NCBI GenBank assembly: GCA_012295225.1
Contig: WMKK01000004.1
Coordinates: forward strand, 791,502-855,501
DNA: 64,000 bases
From: Ostreococcus mediterraneus
Taxonomy: Eukaryota > Chlorophyta > Mamiellophyceae > Mamiellales > Bathycoccaceae
Reading direction: 5' to 3'
Every line of letters begins with the position of its first letter. Position 1 is the stretch's first letter. This document shows positions 1-9,522 of the stretch, one piece after another. The notes under the pieces are model-generated. The model had not been told where the DNA came from and made no database searches. It saw only the letters and a program-made list of their open reading frames with translations. Both the position numbers and the translations under genes were made by a program.

Positions 1-481
1 GCGCGCACTCTCGCGCGACAACACCCAATGATTCGTTCGCCGGCACATCGACGAGTAAATCACCTCCGTGCGAGTCTCTCGAACGCGAGGCGGCGGTCAG
101 CGCAGCAGCCGCCGCGCGCGCCTTCGCCTCGCGAACGCCTTCGTCCCTCGCCCCGTCGTCCCTCGCGCCTTCGCCGCCGGCACCAGCGACGACGTCGACG
201 TCAACGTTAATATCTTTCGAGTAATACGCGCGCGCACGAGCCTGCGCCGCGCGCACGAGCACGGGACATTTCATTTCATGCGCGCGCAGCGGTGCGCGCA
301 CCATCGTCTTACACGCCGTGCACCACGCGCGCGTCGCGCCGCCGTCGCCCCCGTCGCCGCGCGAAGCGCCCGACATCGCGTGCGGTTCGCACCGCGCGCG
401 TGCGGGCGACGACGCCGATGGCGGTGCGACGAGGAGGACGACGAACGACGCCGCACGCCTCAGAGTGAGGCGCGCCTCCGC
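1..481. other. Upstream region, no assignable gene
   Basis: A GC-rich stretch before the first supported gene. An open frame continuous with exon 1 of the next gene runs back to an ATG at 68 and another at 279, so the true start of that gene could lie here. The encoded residues are mostly Arg/Ala runs typical of random GC-rich frames, and I do not treat them as coding. Confidence 0.4.
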
Positions 482-1247
482 ATGCTCGAGGCGACGCTGG
501 ACGCCATCGCGCGCGCCTACGGCGGGCGCGATCGCGCGTGGGCGCTCAGCGCGTTACTTCGCGCGTCTGGATTCGAGAGGTGCGCGCAATGCGCGTGTCT
601 GCGACGGCGTGAGCGGCGACGACGTGTGGTATCGGATGCGATGTGGTGCATTCGTCGCGAACGATTGTCTCTCGCATAGCGCATAGACTGACCTCGCGCT
701 CGCGGCGTTCGCGCGCAGTGATGGGAACGGACGGATGACGGTCATGCCTCGCGAGTTTGGCGGCGTGCGGCGCGATGACGGCGCGGTCGCGGTCGCGGTC
801 GCGGACGCGGACGTGGATGTCGTGGACTTGGCGACGTCTCCGCTCGTAGAACCGAACGGCGCCGACGGGCGCGGCGCTGGCGATGACGACGCATCGGGAT
901 CAGAATCGGACATTCCACCGCTGCGTGAACGCTTGGGTTTGGTTGGCGCTGGGACGTCACCCGCGCCGCGAGCGAATGAGCCAGCGAAGGCGTCGTCGTC
1001 CCGTCGGTGGACGGAGGACGAGCGCGAAGACGCGCTGACGTCGTGGATCATCGCCAACGAGGACGTCTACGAGCGCGTGCTGCTGATGGAATCTATCGAC
1101 GTCGACGACGCCCTGGTGCGGGCGCGTGAGAGCGGGATTCGGTGCAGTCGAGCGGATTTCGTGGCGTATTTGGAAGCCGAAGGCGTGTGTTTTTCGCAAA
1201 CGAAAAAGCGCGCGCGTCGCGCGGCAAACGCGCGAGAGGCGCGATAG
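482..1247 (+). CDS. Unknown acidic protein, two exons
   Basis: Exons 482-579 and 719-1247. The intron has a GTGCGC donor, a CTGAC branch motif at 688-692 and a GCGCAG acceptor. Joining restores one frame (about 208 residues): a short helical N-terminus, a low-complexity Ala/Val/Asp stretch, then a compact C-terminal domain with W-T-E-D-E-R and a Lys/Arg-rich end suggesting nuclear location. No family is recognised. The start at 482 is chosen because upstream sequence in the frame looks non-coding; 68 or 279 are alternatives. The splice model rests on frame continuity and shared intron signals, not on homology. Confidence 0.5.
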
Positions 1248-1396
1248 ACCACATAGAGTGCTCGCTGTGTAGGCGAGTGTACGCGCCATCCGCGCGATGG
1301 CGCTTTAGATAGCGTAGATAGCATACGGTAAAGTATCGGTAGTCAATGTTGTAACGAGCGGCTTTTTCGCGACGCGAGCTCCACAGTCCACCACGC

Positions 1397-2488
1397 ATGT
1401 CACGCCTCGCCACGGCGCCGACGCGCGCGCGGATAATGTCGGTGAACACGGCACGTCGCGCCACTGCGTCGGTGGCGTCGGTGTCGGGCGCACCGTCGAC
1501 GGCGAATACTTCGAAGACGACGGCGCTGCACGTGCGCACGCCTCTGGTAAAGTCCAACGCGCTCTCCATCATTAACGGCCGCGACGTGTACTTGAAACTC
1601 GAGAACACGCAGCCGAGTGGATCGTTTAAGCTGCGTGGAATCGGTCGCGCGTGTGCGCTCGCGGTTGAGCGCGACGGGGCGAGTATTCTCGTGAGCTCGA
1701 GCGGTGGCAACGCTGGTTTAGCGACGGCGTACTCGGGACAACGTCTCGGCGTGGACGTCGTAGTATACGTTCCGGAAACTACACCAGAGCGCGTGAGAAG
1801 ATTATTAGCGTCTTATGGCGCAGAGGTGGTGGTGTCGGGGAGTCAGTGGAGCGAGGCGAACGCGGCGGCTATGGAACGAGCGGCGACGACGGGCGGCGCG
1901 TTAATACATCCATTCGAAGGCGAAGATACATGGGACGGACACTCAAGCATGATTGATGAAATCGCGGAAGATTTATCGAGCATGGGTGAAGGCGCACCGG
2001 CTGCGATCGTGACGTGCGTGGGCGGAGGAGGCTTGCTCGCCGGCGTTTTGCGAGGCGTCGAACGCGCGGGCTGGATCGACGACGTCTCAACGATCGCCAT
2101 GGAAACCATCGGTGCGGAATCGCTCCACGCTTCAATAAATGCCGATGAACTCGTCACATTACCCGCAATCACGAGCATAGCCAAAAGCCTCGGTGCGGCG
2201 TCGCCATCACCCAAAGTATTCGCCAAGTGCCGCGCGCTCGGCCGGTCTCGCGTCCGTAGCTACGCCTGCACCGACGCCGATGCCGTCCGCGCGTGCTTAC
2301 ATTTCGCCGACGACCATAGACTTCTCGTTGAACCCGCGTGCGGTGCCGCGCTCGCCGCCGTATACGCGCCTGAAATCGGCGCGTTGACTGGCGTTCGCGC
2401 CGACGGCGCGCTCGTAGTCGTCGTCTGCGGCGGCTCCGTCATCGATCGCGCCGCCCTCGATTCGTTGCAAATGCAATTTCAATTGTAA
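1397..2488 (+). CDS. SDS: L-serine/threonine dehydratase, animal SDS type
   Basis: A 363-residue PLP-dependent beta-family enzyme expected to convert L-serine (and L-threonine) to the 2-oxoacid and ammonia. Visible: the PLP lysine in QPSGSFKLRG (K78), the substrate loop SSSGGNAGLATAY (about 100-112), the phosphate-binding glycine loop GGGGLLAG (209-216), EPACGAALAAVY, and a final VVCGGS cofactor motif. The order and spacing follow animal serine dehydratase rather than biosynthetic threonine deaminase: there is no regulatory ACT domain. About 40 Ser/Thr/Arg-rich N-terminal residues precede the catalytic domain and may be an organelle transit peptide; ATG 1436 is an alternative start. Intronless. 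Confidence 0.9.
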   Translation: MSRLATAPTRARIMSVNTARRATASVASVSGAPSTANTSKTTALHVRTPLVKSNALSIINGRDVYLKLENTQPSGSFKLRGIGRACALAVERDGASILVSSSGGNAGLATAYSGQRLGVDVVVYVPETTPERVRRLLASYGAEVVVSGSQWSEANAAAMERAATTGGALIHPFEGEDTWDGHSSMIDEIAEDLSSMGEGAPAAIVTCVGGGGLLAGVLRGVERAGWIDDVSTIAMETIGAESLHASINADELVTLPAITSIAKSLGAASPSPKVFAKCRALGRSRVRSYACTDADAVRACLHFADDHRLLVEPACGAALAAVYAPEIGALTGVRADGALVVVVCGGSVIDRAALDSLQMQFQL

Positions 2489-2836
2489 TGGCTCGCTATT
2501 TATCGCATCGCTGTGCGTGTACGCGCGGCTTCGTCGCGACATATCGCGTGGAAGACGCCGCGCGCGGTGTCCGCATGGCGTCCAACCGACCGCTCGGGTT
2601 CAAACCAACGACCCGCGCTTTTCGCCTCAGTCGCCATTCGTCGTCGCGCGACGCTCGCACGCACGCGTCACGTCCGCCACGGCGCGCACGAAAATACGCT
2701 TCATCTCATCTGCGCATCGTGCACGCCATCGACGCGCACGGAACCGCCGTCAACGCGCGTAGACGTTCAATCTCGCGCCCGCGCGCGATCGACGCGAACG
2801 TTTTCGGGACACACGAACGCGTAACGCGCGCGCGCG
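2489..2836. other. Intergenic, 348 bp
   Basis: Lies between the serine dehydratase stop and the MUT9-like kinase start, both on the plus strand. The overlapping short frames here are Arg/His/Ala-rich shadows. It presumably holds the 3' end of one gene and the promoter of the next. No distinct element seen. Confidence 0.4.
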
Positions 2837-4876
2837 ATGGAGGAGATTAGCGAAGAACGAAGCGGCGATCACGGTGCGCCCGTGGATGATGATCCATCCA
2901 CGGCGCCTGTTCCGGAGAAGGTACGTCGCGGAGGCGCACGCACGGGGGGTTGTGTTGATGATGTGACTGATTGTTGAGGGCTGACGACGAGGCGGATTGC
3001 GCGCGCGGTTTCGATGGGTTTCGTATGCGTCATTCGCGCGCGGTGCACCGATGCGATGTGGTGGTGACGTGGATGACATCGTCGAGATTGCGTTCGCGCG
3101 TTCGTGTGCGAGCACGCGAGACTGACCGCGCGCGTATTTTTGTATGACTGACAGGCGCAAGTGGGAGGTTCTCCGATGTACATCGTCGAACGGAAGCTCG
3201 GTAAGGGTGGTTTCGGACAAGTCTACGTCGGTCGCAGACAGAAGGCAAATGAGACGAACGCCACGACTGGGCCACTGGCGAATCAGGTGGCTTTGAAGTT
3301 TGAGCACCGATCGAGTAAAGGCTGCGACTACGGTCCGCCGTACGAGTGGTCGGTGTACAACTCGCTCGGTGGAATTTTAGGCGTGCCCAAGGTGCATTAC
3401 AAAGGTCGTCAAAGCGATTATTACATAATGGTGATGGATTTGCTCGGACCGTCGCTTTGGGACAAGTGGAACGTGAACGGGCAGATTATGTCGCAGGAGA
3501 TGGTGGCGTGCATTGCAGTCGAGTCTTTGGCTATTTTGGAAAATTTTCACAGTAAAGGTTTCGTTCACGGCGATATCAAACCGGAAAACTTTTTACTCGG
3601 ACCACCGGGAACGCCCACGGAAAAGAAATTGTACTTGGTTGATTTAGGTTTGGCCACGCGCTGGCGTGACCCGATTTGCTCTGCGCACGTGGATTACGAT
3701 CAGCGGCCAGATATTTTCCGGGGCACGGTGCGTTACGCCGCGGTGCACGCGCACTTGGGGCGCACAGCCTCGCGACGGGACGATTTGGAGTCGTTGGCTT
3801 ATACTTTGTTATTCCTACTTAAGGGTCGTTTACCGTGGCAAGGTTACCAGGGCGACAACAAGGGTTTTTTGGTTTGCAAAAAGAAGATGGCGACGAGCCC
3901 CGAGGCGTTGTGCCGCTACGCTCCGAGCGCGTTTAGACAGTTCATGGAGGCGGTGATCAACTTGAAATTTGACGAAGAACCAAAGTATGGTGCAATGGCT
4001 GCGTTGTTCGAGCCTTTGTGCGGTCCGACATTGCGTCGACCCATCTCCACGGAAGGTGCAAAGAAGGTGGGCATGAAGCGCAAGGTTTCAGACATGCAAT
4101 TCGACGTCGACGACAAGGAACGTTTGAAAAAGAAGGTTCGCGTCGGCCTCCCAGCCATGCAGTGGATAACAATTTACAACGCCCATCGTCCGATGAAACA
4201 ACGTTATCACTACAACGTCGCCAACTCGCGCATCGAGCAGCACGTGGATAAGGGTAACGATGACGGGTTGTTCATCTCCTCGGTGTCGTGCGCGCAGGAA
4301 TTGTGGGCGCTCATCATGGACGCTGGCACTGGCTTTAGCTCGCAAATCTGGAACTTATCCAATCAGTTTTTACCCAAGGACTGGATCTTGGAGCAATGGG
4401 ACGACGGGTACTACATCACCGCCCTCGCCGGCTCTGTGCAAGGTTCCGCCATGGTTGTCATGTCCAAAGGGTCGACGTACACGCAACAGTCGTACAAGGT
4501 GAGCGACTCTTTTCCCTTCAAGTGGATCAACAAAAAATGGAAGGAAGGATTCTATGTCACATCCATGGCGACGTGCGCGTCGCGCTGGGCCGTTGTCATG
4601 TCTCGCAACGCTGGCTTTGTCGACCAGTGCGTCGAACTCGACTTTATGTACCCCTCTGAAGGCATTCATCGGCGCTGGGATCACGGCTTTCGTATCACGT
4701 GCTGCGCCGCGACGCAAGATCAAGCCGCCTTTGTGCTCTCCATCCCGCGTCGTCGCCCGGGCGATGAAACCCAAGAAACATTACGCACCAGTGCGTTCCC
4801 ATCCACGCACGTCAAGGAAAAATGGGCCAAGAATTTGTACATTTCCGCCGTCGCCTTTGGTCGCACGGTGTCGTGA
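2837..4876 (+). CDS. MLK: MUT9-like protein kinase (CK1 superfamily)
   Basis: Exons 2837-2920 and 3155-4876; intron donor GTACGT, acceptor GACAG. Splicing gives 601 residues and joins a short acidic leader to [20 protein letters not shown], the typical entry into this kinase family. Visible: G-loop [15 protein letters not shown] lysine (K76), HGDIKPEN catalytic loop (D168), DLG in place of DFG, and [23 protein letters not shown] as in CK1. The long C-terminal half, with Trp-rich repeated units, is the conserved MLK/PPK tail. In Chlamydomonas MUT9p and Arabidopsis MLK1-4 these nuclear kinases phosphorylate histone H3/H2A and act in silencing and photoperiod signalling. A Lys/Arg cluster follows the kinase domain. 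A start at GTG 3161 would miss the leader. Confidence 0.92.
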
Positions 4877-5150
4877 GCCCCGCGTCTCGCGGTCGTACGC
4901 GCGATGAAACACTCGCCGCCACGTCTCACGCCCGCGCGCCCGCGCGCCCGCGCACGCGCACACGTGCGTGTATTACGTATATAGAACACATCAACACAGT
5001 ATAGTACCAGTAGAGAGAGTCTTGTAAGTTTGTGCCAATCGTAATCAGCAATCCTAGTCAGCATCACCCCAAACGTCCCATACGTGCCGCTGCCCGTCGT
5101 CACTGCGCGACGATCTCGCGACGCCACGACGCGGCGCGCAGGAGCAACAC

Positions 5151-5732
5151 ATGCAAACAATGACGACCACGACGGGTACGGCGCCGCCGGGCGCGATCGC
5201 GCGCGGCGCCGACGTCGGCGGCGCCAAACGACGAAACGTTGCCCGTGCTGGAAAAGTGTCGACGTTAACGACAACGCCTCCGGCGACGGCGTGCGCGCGG
5301 CGCGATCGTCGCGGCGCCGTCGCGGTGCATCGCGCGAGTGCATCGAGTGGCGCTGAGGGTGGCGAGCGCGAGTCGTTGGCGTCGGGCACGGCGTCGTCGA
5401 GGGGTCGGGATGATGATTTAGTGGCGAGGTTACGCCTGGGCGAGTCGAGCGGGGGCGAATCTGCGGCGTCGCGTGGTGCGGTGCGACGGGAAATGCGCGA
5501 ACGCGATGCAGTGACGAGATCTGTGCTCGCGGTGGCGCTGGGCGTGGCGGCGATGATGCCGACGATTACGGCGGAGGCGCCGACGCCACACCCGGTGACG
5601 GTGGGCGCCAAACGTACCATCGTCGCGGGTGCGGTGAAGAATGTGGCGACGGATGCGCGCGGGAAGGTAGATAAAGCGGAAGAGGCATTCTTTCGTGATG
5701 TTGAGCGCTATGTTGGGACGATTAGCGTCTAG
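5151..5732 (+). CDS. Unknown protein, possible plastid-targeted
   Basis: A 193-residue ORF. The first ~120 residues are Ser/Thr/Ala/Arg-rich with few acids early on, as in a transit peptide. A single hydrophobic stretch follows at about 124-143, preceded by RREMRER and ended by I-T-A-E-A, which resembles a thylakoid transfer signal with an A-x-A-like cleavage site. About 50 charged residues remain after it. No family is recognised. It is either a thylakoid lumen/membrane protein or a single-pass membrane protein. Convergent with the flavodiiron gene, 244 bp apart. Composition argues for coding, but there is no homology support. Confidence 0.5.
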   Translation: MQTMTTTTGTAPPGAIARGADVGGAKRRNVARAGKVSTLTTTPPATACARRDRRGAVAVHRASASSGAEGGERESLASGTASSRGRDDDLVARLRLGESSGGESAASRGAVRREMRERDAVTRSVLAVALGVAAMMPTITAEAPTPHPVTVGAKRTIVAGAVKNVATDARGKVDKAEEAFFRDVERYVGTISV

Positions 5733-5976
5733 ACATGGATGTATCGACTACTTTTGGCGGGACGGGGCGCGCCTCGCGACGGGAGCCGCGCGGGAATTTC
5801 GACAAATTTTTTCTCTTGTTTGATTCGAACCTTTGACGGTGTGAACGCGAACGATGTAACAATAAAAGCGACAGTTATCTGTATACGATTTCATCTCGTG
5901 CGTGACGCGTTGGGTGAGGAGAATTGTAATCGACGACGCGTACGCGTTGCGATAAAGAAACAACAAGGGTGTGGAA

Positions 5977-7848
5977 TTAATAATAGCTCGCGACTTTTCT
6001 ATGGTGTGACGCGGTCTTCGCGTCTTGATCAAACACTTTACCGTTGGTGACTTCACTGTACACCACCCAGTGGTCGTTAGAATCCATACGACTCACGACG
6101 CGGCACTCCATATAGGCGACGGCGTCGCCTAAAATTGGAGACCCGTCGCTGGCGGGGGCCCATTCAACACCCTCAAAACGATCTGCTCCTGGAGGAAAAC
6201 GCGTTAAAAAGTGTTTCATGGTTTTTTCGTAGCCATTTTCTGGTAAGCAATTCAATACGAAGGTATCACCGATTTGCATCAACGATTCAATGGCGCGATC
6301 CTTGGCGACAGCGACGCTAAAGCCCAAGGGCTCAAACGACGCTTGCGCAACCCACGACGCAATCATCGCCGACCGTGCCGTACCTTGCGCGGCGGTGACG
6401 ACGTACAATCCACCAGACACTCGACCGAGTGCCTTTGCCACGTCTGCGCTCATGGCGTTCTTCATTTCGCTCAAGCTTTGCTTCTTTGTCAGCACCTGTC
6501 CCAAATCCGTGCCCGCTTCCTCAAATAACTGATACGTACCCTCCGTCGGATCCGCGGTGACTTTGAGCGGTGCAAACGCCTCAACCACCCCAAGTTCAGC
6601 GATTTTACGCGCGAGCAAATCCACTGGTTCGTCAGCGCCACCGTACGACTCAGCGATGAAGAACTTTTGCTTTGCGTGCACGGCGCCGATGATGTTTGCC
6701 AGTTGCTCGTTCGCCGGACCCGAAGACGGGGGCGACAATAACACCACCGCTGTAGCGTGTTTCGTCGTCTCGATGAGCTCCTGGGCCTCTGCGTTGTTCA
6801 AATCCATCATCACCACTTCGGTGTCCGTCTTCGTCAACCCGCGCGCAATAGATTGCGATAAGCGATCGCTAAAACCGTAATCTGACGTGTAGAACACCGC
6901 GACGTTCGCCTTGGCTTTCGCGAGCGCAAGTTCGCTCCATTTCTGGTAATCGCCCACGAGTTCATCCAAATTGTACCGCAAAAGTGGACCGTGCCCATTG
7001 CAAATTCCAACAAAGTCTGCGCCTTCGGATTCGCACTTGCGCAACGCCGTGAGCACCGAACGAGCGTTGGGCTTCATCAAGCACTCGTAGTAAAATCGGT
7101 AGTGCGGCATCAACGCTTGTAAATCCCCATCAAACGGATCTTCGCTGCAAAAATGCGACCCGAACGCATCGCATGTGTACATCAGTTTCGACTTTTGATC
7201 AAACGTAAACATCGTATCCGGCCAGTGTAAATTCGGTGCCATGATAAACTTCAATTCGTGTCCGTCGCCCAAGTCGATGACGTCCCCGCCCTTGACCACG
7301 CGGCTCTCAAACGGTTCGTGAATCAAGTTTTCCAAAAACGCAATGCACACCTTGGAGCCGACGACGATTGCATTTGGTGCCACTTTGAGGACATCACCGA
7401 TTAATCCCGAGTGATCGGGCTCGGTGTGCGAGCAAATCACGTACTTTATCTCGTTCGTATCCACTTCGTTTGCGAGCGTCTTCATGTACAAGTCGCGGAA
7501 CTTTTCGTGCGACGCATCCACGAGCGCCACCGTCCCAGGCGCGCCTCGAATGATGTACGAATTATACGTCGTACCTTTCTCCAATCCAAACTCAATGTCG
7601 AAACGATCGCGATCCCAATCTAACGAGCGAATCAACGTCGTGTCGCCCCCGAGCGACGTCGCTTGCGTCTGTAATCGCTTCTTGCCTTCAAACAACTCGA
7701 TATCCGACGTGCGCACGGGCTCGCGCGCGGGTGGCGGATCCGCCACCGCCGCCTGCGTGCGCGTACGGCGCGCGATGCGCGTGGCGCGCGGTGCCATTGA
7801 CATCGAGGCGACGCGCGCGGTCAGCGCGCTCGAGCTCATCGTCATCAT
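5977..7848 (-). CDS. FLVB: Chloroplast flavodiiron protein, FLVB type
   Basis: A 623-residue flavodiiron protein expected to reduce O2 to water downstream of photosystem I, normally as an FLVA-FLVB pair, protecting PSI under fluctuating light. About 45 residues of basic Ser/Ala-rich transit peptide come first. The beta-lactamase-like diiron domain keeps every ligand: H141, E143, D145, H146 (SHTEPDH), H208, D227 and H286. The flavodoxin domain begins near 312 (VFYTSDYGFSDRLS) and the C-terminal flavin-reductase domain at about 455-623. Full canonical ligands point to FLVB (cyanobacterial Flv3-like) rather than FLVA, where they are commonly replaced. No FLVA partner is in this window. Intronless. 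Confidence 0.93.
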   Translation of the reverse strand: MMTMSSSALTARVASMSMAPRATRIARRTRTQAAVADPPPAREPVRTSDIELFEGKKRLQTQATSLGGDTTLIRSLDWDRDRFDIEFGLEKGTTYNSYIIRGAPGTVALVDASHEKFRDLYMKTLANEVDTNEIKYVICSHTEPDHSGLIGDVLKVAPNAIVVGSKVCIAFLENLIHEPFESRVVKGGDVIDLGDGHELKFIMAPNLHWPDTMFTFDQKSKLMYTCDAFGSHFCSEDPFDGDLQALMPHYRFYYECLMKPNARSVLTALRKCESEGADFVGICNGHGPLLRYNLDELVGDYQKWSELALAKAKANVAVFYTSDYGFSDRLSQSIARGLTKTDTEVVMMDLNNAEAQELIETTKHATAVVLLSPPSSGPANEQLANIIGAVHAKQKFFIAESYGGADEPVDLLARKIAELGVVEAFAPLKVTADPTEGTYQLFEEAGTDLGQVLTKKQSLSEMKNAMSADVAKALGRVSGGLYVVTAAQGTARSAMIASWVAQASFEPLGFSVAVAKDRAIESLMQIGDTFVLNCLPENGYEKTMKHFLTRFPPGADRFEGVEWAPASDGSPILGDAVAYMECRVVSRMDSNDHWVVYSEVTNGKVFDQDAKTASHHRKVASYY

Positions 7849-8161
7849 CTCTCGTTATCGCCGCGCGCGCGTCCACGGGTCTTCCAATCGGCCAAAACTG
7901 TGTGCGCACGAGCGATGTCGCGTGCGATGTCGCGTGCGATGTCGAGTCTCTCTCTCGCGCGCGCTCGTCAGCGTCGTTTCGTGCGCTGAAGAGTGACGCC
8001 ATCACAGGTGCCGACCGTACTCCTCGACGCGTGAGTCGCCGTCAACCGCCACCGCGCGCGCGCGCTCGTCGCACGCGTCGAGTGTGTCACGAATCGCAAC
8101 GTGTGACCGCGCGCACGGCGTCACGACGCGTCGTCGCGTGCGAGTGTGCGTTTGATTCGTC
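7849..8161. promoter_or_regulatory. Divergent promoter region FLVB / DUF3128 gene
   Basis: 313 bp between two start codons pointing apart. It contains a CCAAT pentamer at 7884-7888 and a 12-bp direct repeat (CGATGTCGCGTG, two and a half copies at about 7914-7943). Promoter function is inferred from position only. Confidence 0.35.
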
Positions 8162-8628
8162 ATGGCTCCAGCGAGCGAGCCCCCTGAGCGCGTCTCTGAA
8201 GCCTTCGAGCGGCTCTGGGTGTGTTACGGTGCGTACGCGCGCGCGTGAAACGCGTTCGGCGTCCATCGCGTGTGTGTCTGTGTGCGTCGCGACGCTGACG
8301 ACGACGTGTAGACCCGATGTATCAGCTGAGCAAGTACTACCGGCACGGCGAGCTGGACTCGTGCGACGGGAAATGGAATGATTTGTGGCGCGCGCTCGCG
8401 ATTCGTCGCGCCAAGCGCGAGAATAGAACGGTGGATGATATCGCTGCGGTGGATGACGCGCGCGAACGGTCGAGGAATTCGCCGGAGTTGGCGCCGATGT
8501 GGAAAACCGCGGCGCCGGCTACGGCGGGAAAATTTTGGCGCAAGACGTTCAAGGAAAACGTCCCGAGCGAAGAGGAAATCCGCGCTGCGCGGCGAGCGTT
8601 CGATGCAGAAAACGCAGAAAACGCATAG
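8162..8628 (+). CDS. DUF3128 (Emi1-like) small protein, two exons
   Basis: Exons 8162-8228 and 8312-8628; donor GTGCGT, branch motif CTGAC at 8294-8298, acceptor GTGTAG. The join gives 127 residues. It restores LWVCYDPMYQLSKYYRHGEL, followed by DSCDGKWNDLW, matching the DUF3128 pattern of an aromatic/Cys segment, YYRHGE and C-x(3)-W seen in yeast Emi1 and human C22orf39 relatives, which are CHCH-like mitochondrial proteins. The last Cys of the usual set appears replaced (LWRALAIRR). A Pro/Lys/Glu-rich C-terminus of about 60 residues follows. Without the splice the conserved N-terminal part is lost. Confidence 0.6.
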
Positions 8629-8707
8629 TTTAAAAATATAGACCCGTTGTCTGGCGCAAAAGTTGGACTGAACGTATTGTTGTAGTTGTAGCCCACTTCA
8701 TTCTTCG

Positions 8708-9421
8708 ATGCGAGCCGCGTTCGCGCGTGCCGTTCAAACGACCGCGCACATGCGCCCCACCGTGCGCTCGGCCGCGCATGAGACAAAGTCTATCGCCCAG
8801 CGCATTAACGACGCGCGCGTAACCGTGGTACTAGGTAGCGGTAGCCCGACGCGACGGGCGGTGTTAACGTCGCTCGGCGTCGCGCACGTCGTAGAAGCTC
8901 CAAACATCGACGAAAAATCCATCCGCCACGACGACCCTCACGCGCTCGTCACCGCGCTGGCGCAAGCGAAAGCTACAAAAGTGCTCGAGGTACTCGCCGC
9001 GCGCGACAATGACTCGGCGGAGGGCGAGCAGCCGAGAGTTTTGGTCATCACGTGCGACCAAGTCGTGGTGCACCGCGGCGAGATACGCGAAAAGCCGACG
9101 TCTGTCGACGAAGCCAAGTCGTTCATTCGCGGCTACGGTATTGAACCGCCTTCAACTGTAGGGAGTGTGATGGTGACCGACGTACAGAGTGGACGGAGTT
9201 CGTTGGCGGTTGATGTGAATACAATCGTATTCGACGGGCCGTTTCCAGACGACGTCGTGGACGGCTTGGTCGCGGACGGCACTTGCATGAAATGCGCGGG
9301 AGGACTGATGGTTGAGCACGAGCTGCTGCAGCCGTATTTAAACCGCATCGATGGTCGCATGGATGGCGTCATGGGCTTAAGCGCGGTTACTGTTGAGCGA
9401 TTGTTAGCGGAGTACATTTAG
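8708..9421 (+). CDS. Maf-like nucleoside triphosphate pyrophosphatase
   Basis: A 237-residue member of the Maf/Ham1-fold family, house-cleaning enzymes that hydrolyse non-canonical or excess NTPs to NMP and PPi. Visible: the phosphate-binding loop VVLGSGSPTRRAVL (near 39-52), the NIDEKSIR segment, KA-KVLEVLAA, then ITCDQVV-----REKP. The DQVV variant (rather than ADTVV) is found in plant members. The C-terminal GGLMVEHELLQPYLNRIDG and G-L-S motifs are also present. The N-terminal ~35 residues are Ala/Arg/Thr-rich and may be an organelle presequence. Convergent with the degenerate SNF2 gene, 101 bp apart. Confidence 0.85.
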   Translation: MRAAFARAVQTTAHMRPTVRSAAHETKSIAQRINDARVTVVLGSGSPTRRAVLTSLGVAHVVEAPNIDEKSIRHDDPHALVTALAQAKATKVLEVLAARDNDSAEGEQPRVLVITCDQVVVHRGEIREKPTSVDEAKSFIRGYGIEPPSTVGSVMVTDVQSGRSSLAVDVNTIVFDGPFPDDVVDGLVADGTCMKCAGGLMVEHELLQPYLNRIDGRMDGVMGLSAVTVERLLAEYI

Positions 9422-9522
9422 ACGAGGATTGATAATTTTGTAACGAGGTTGCGATATTTTCTGTACAGCGCTGCTAATGTCTAAGCGTATGCGTATCTAA
9501 AATCATGTGTGCGCGCGAGTAT

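Noticed and set aside
2590-2625. tRNA T-arm-like GGTTCAAACC
   Set aside because: The stem bases beyond the loop do not pair and no acceptor or anticodon arms are found around it.
3148-3152. CTGAC directly against the acceptor of the MUT9-like kinase intron as branch point
   Set aside because: Too close to the AG (about 3 nt). Another ACTGAC at 3121-3126 sits at a normal distance and is the better candidate.
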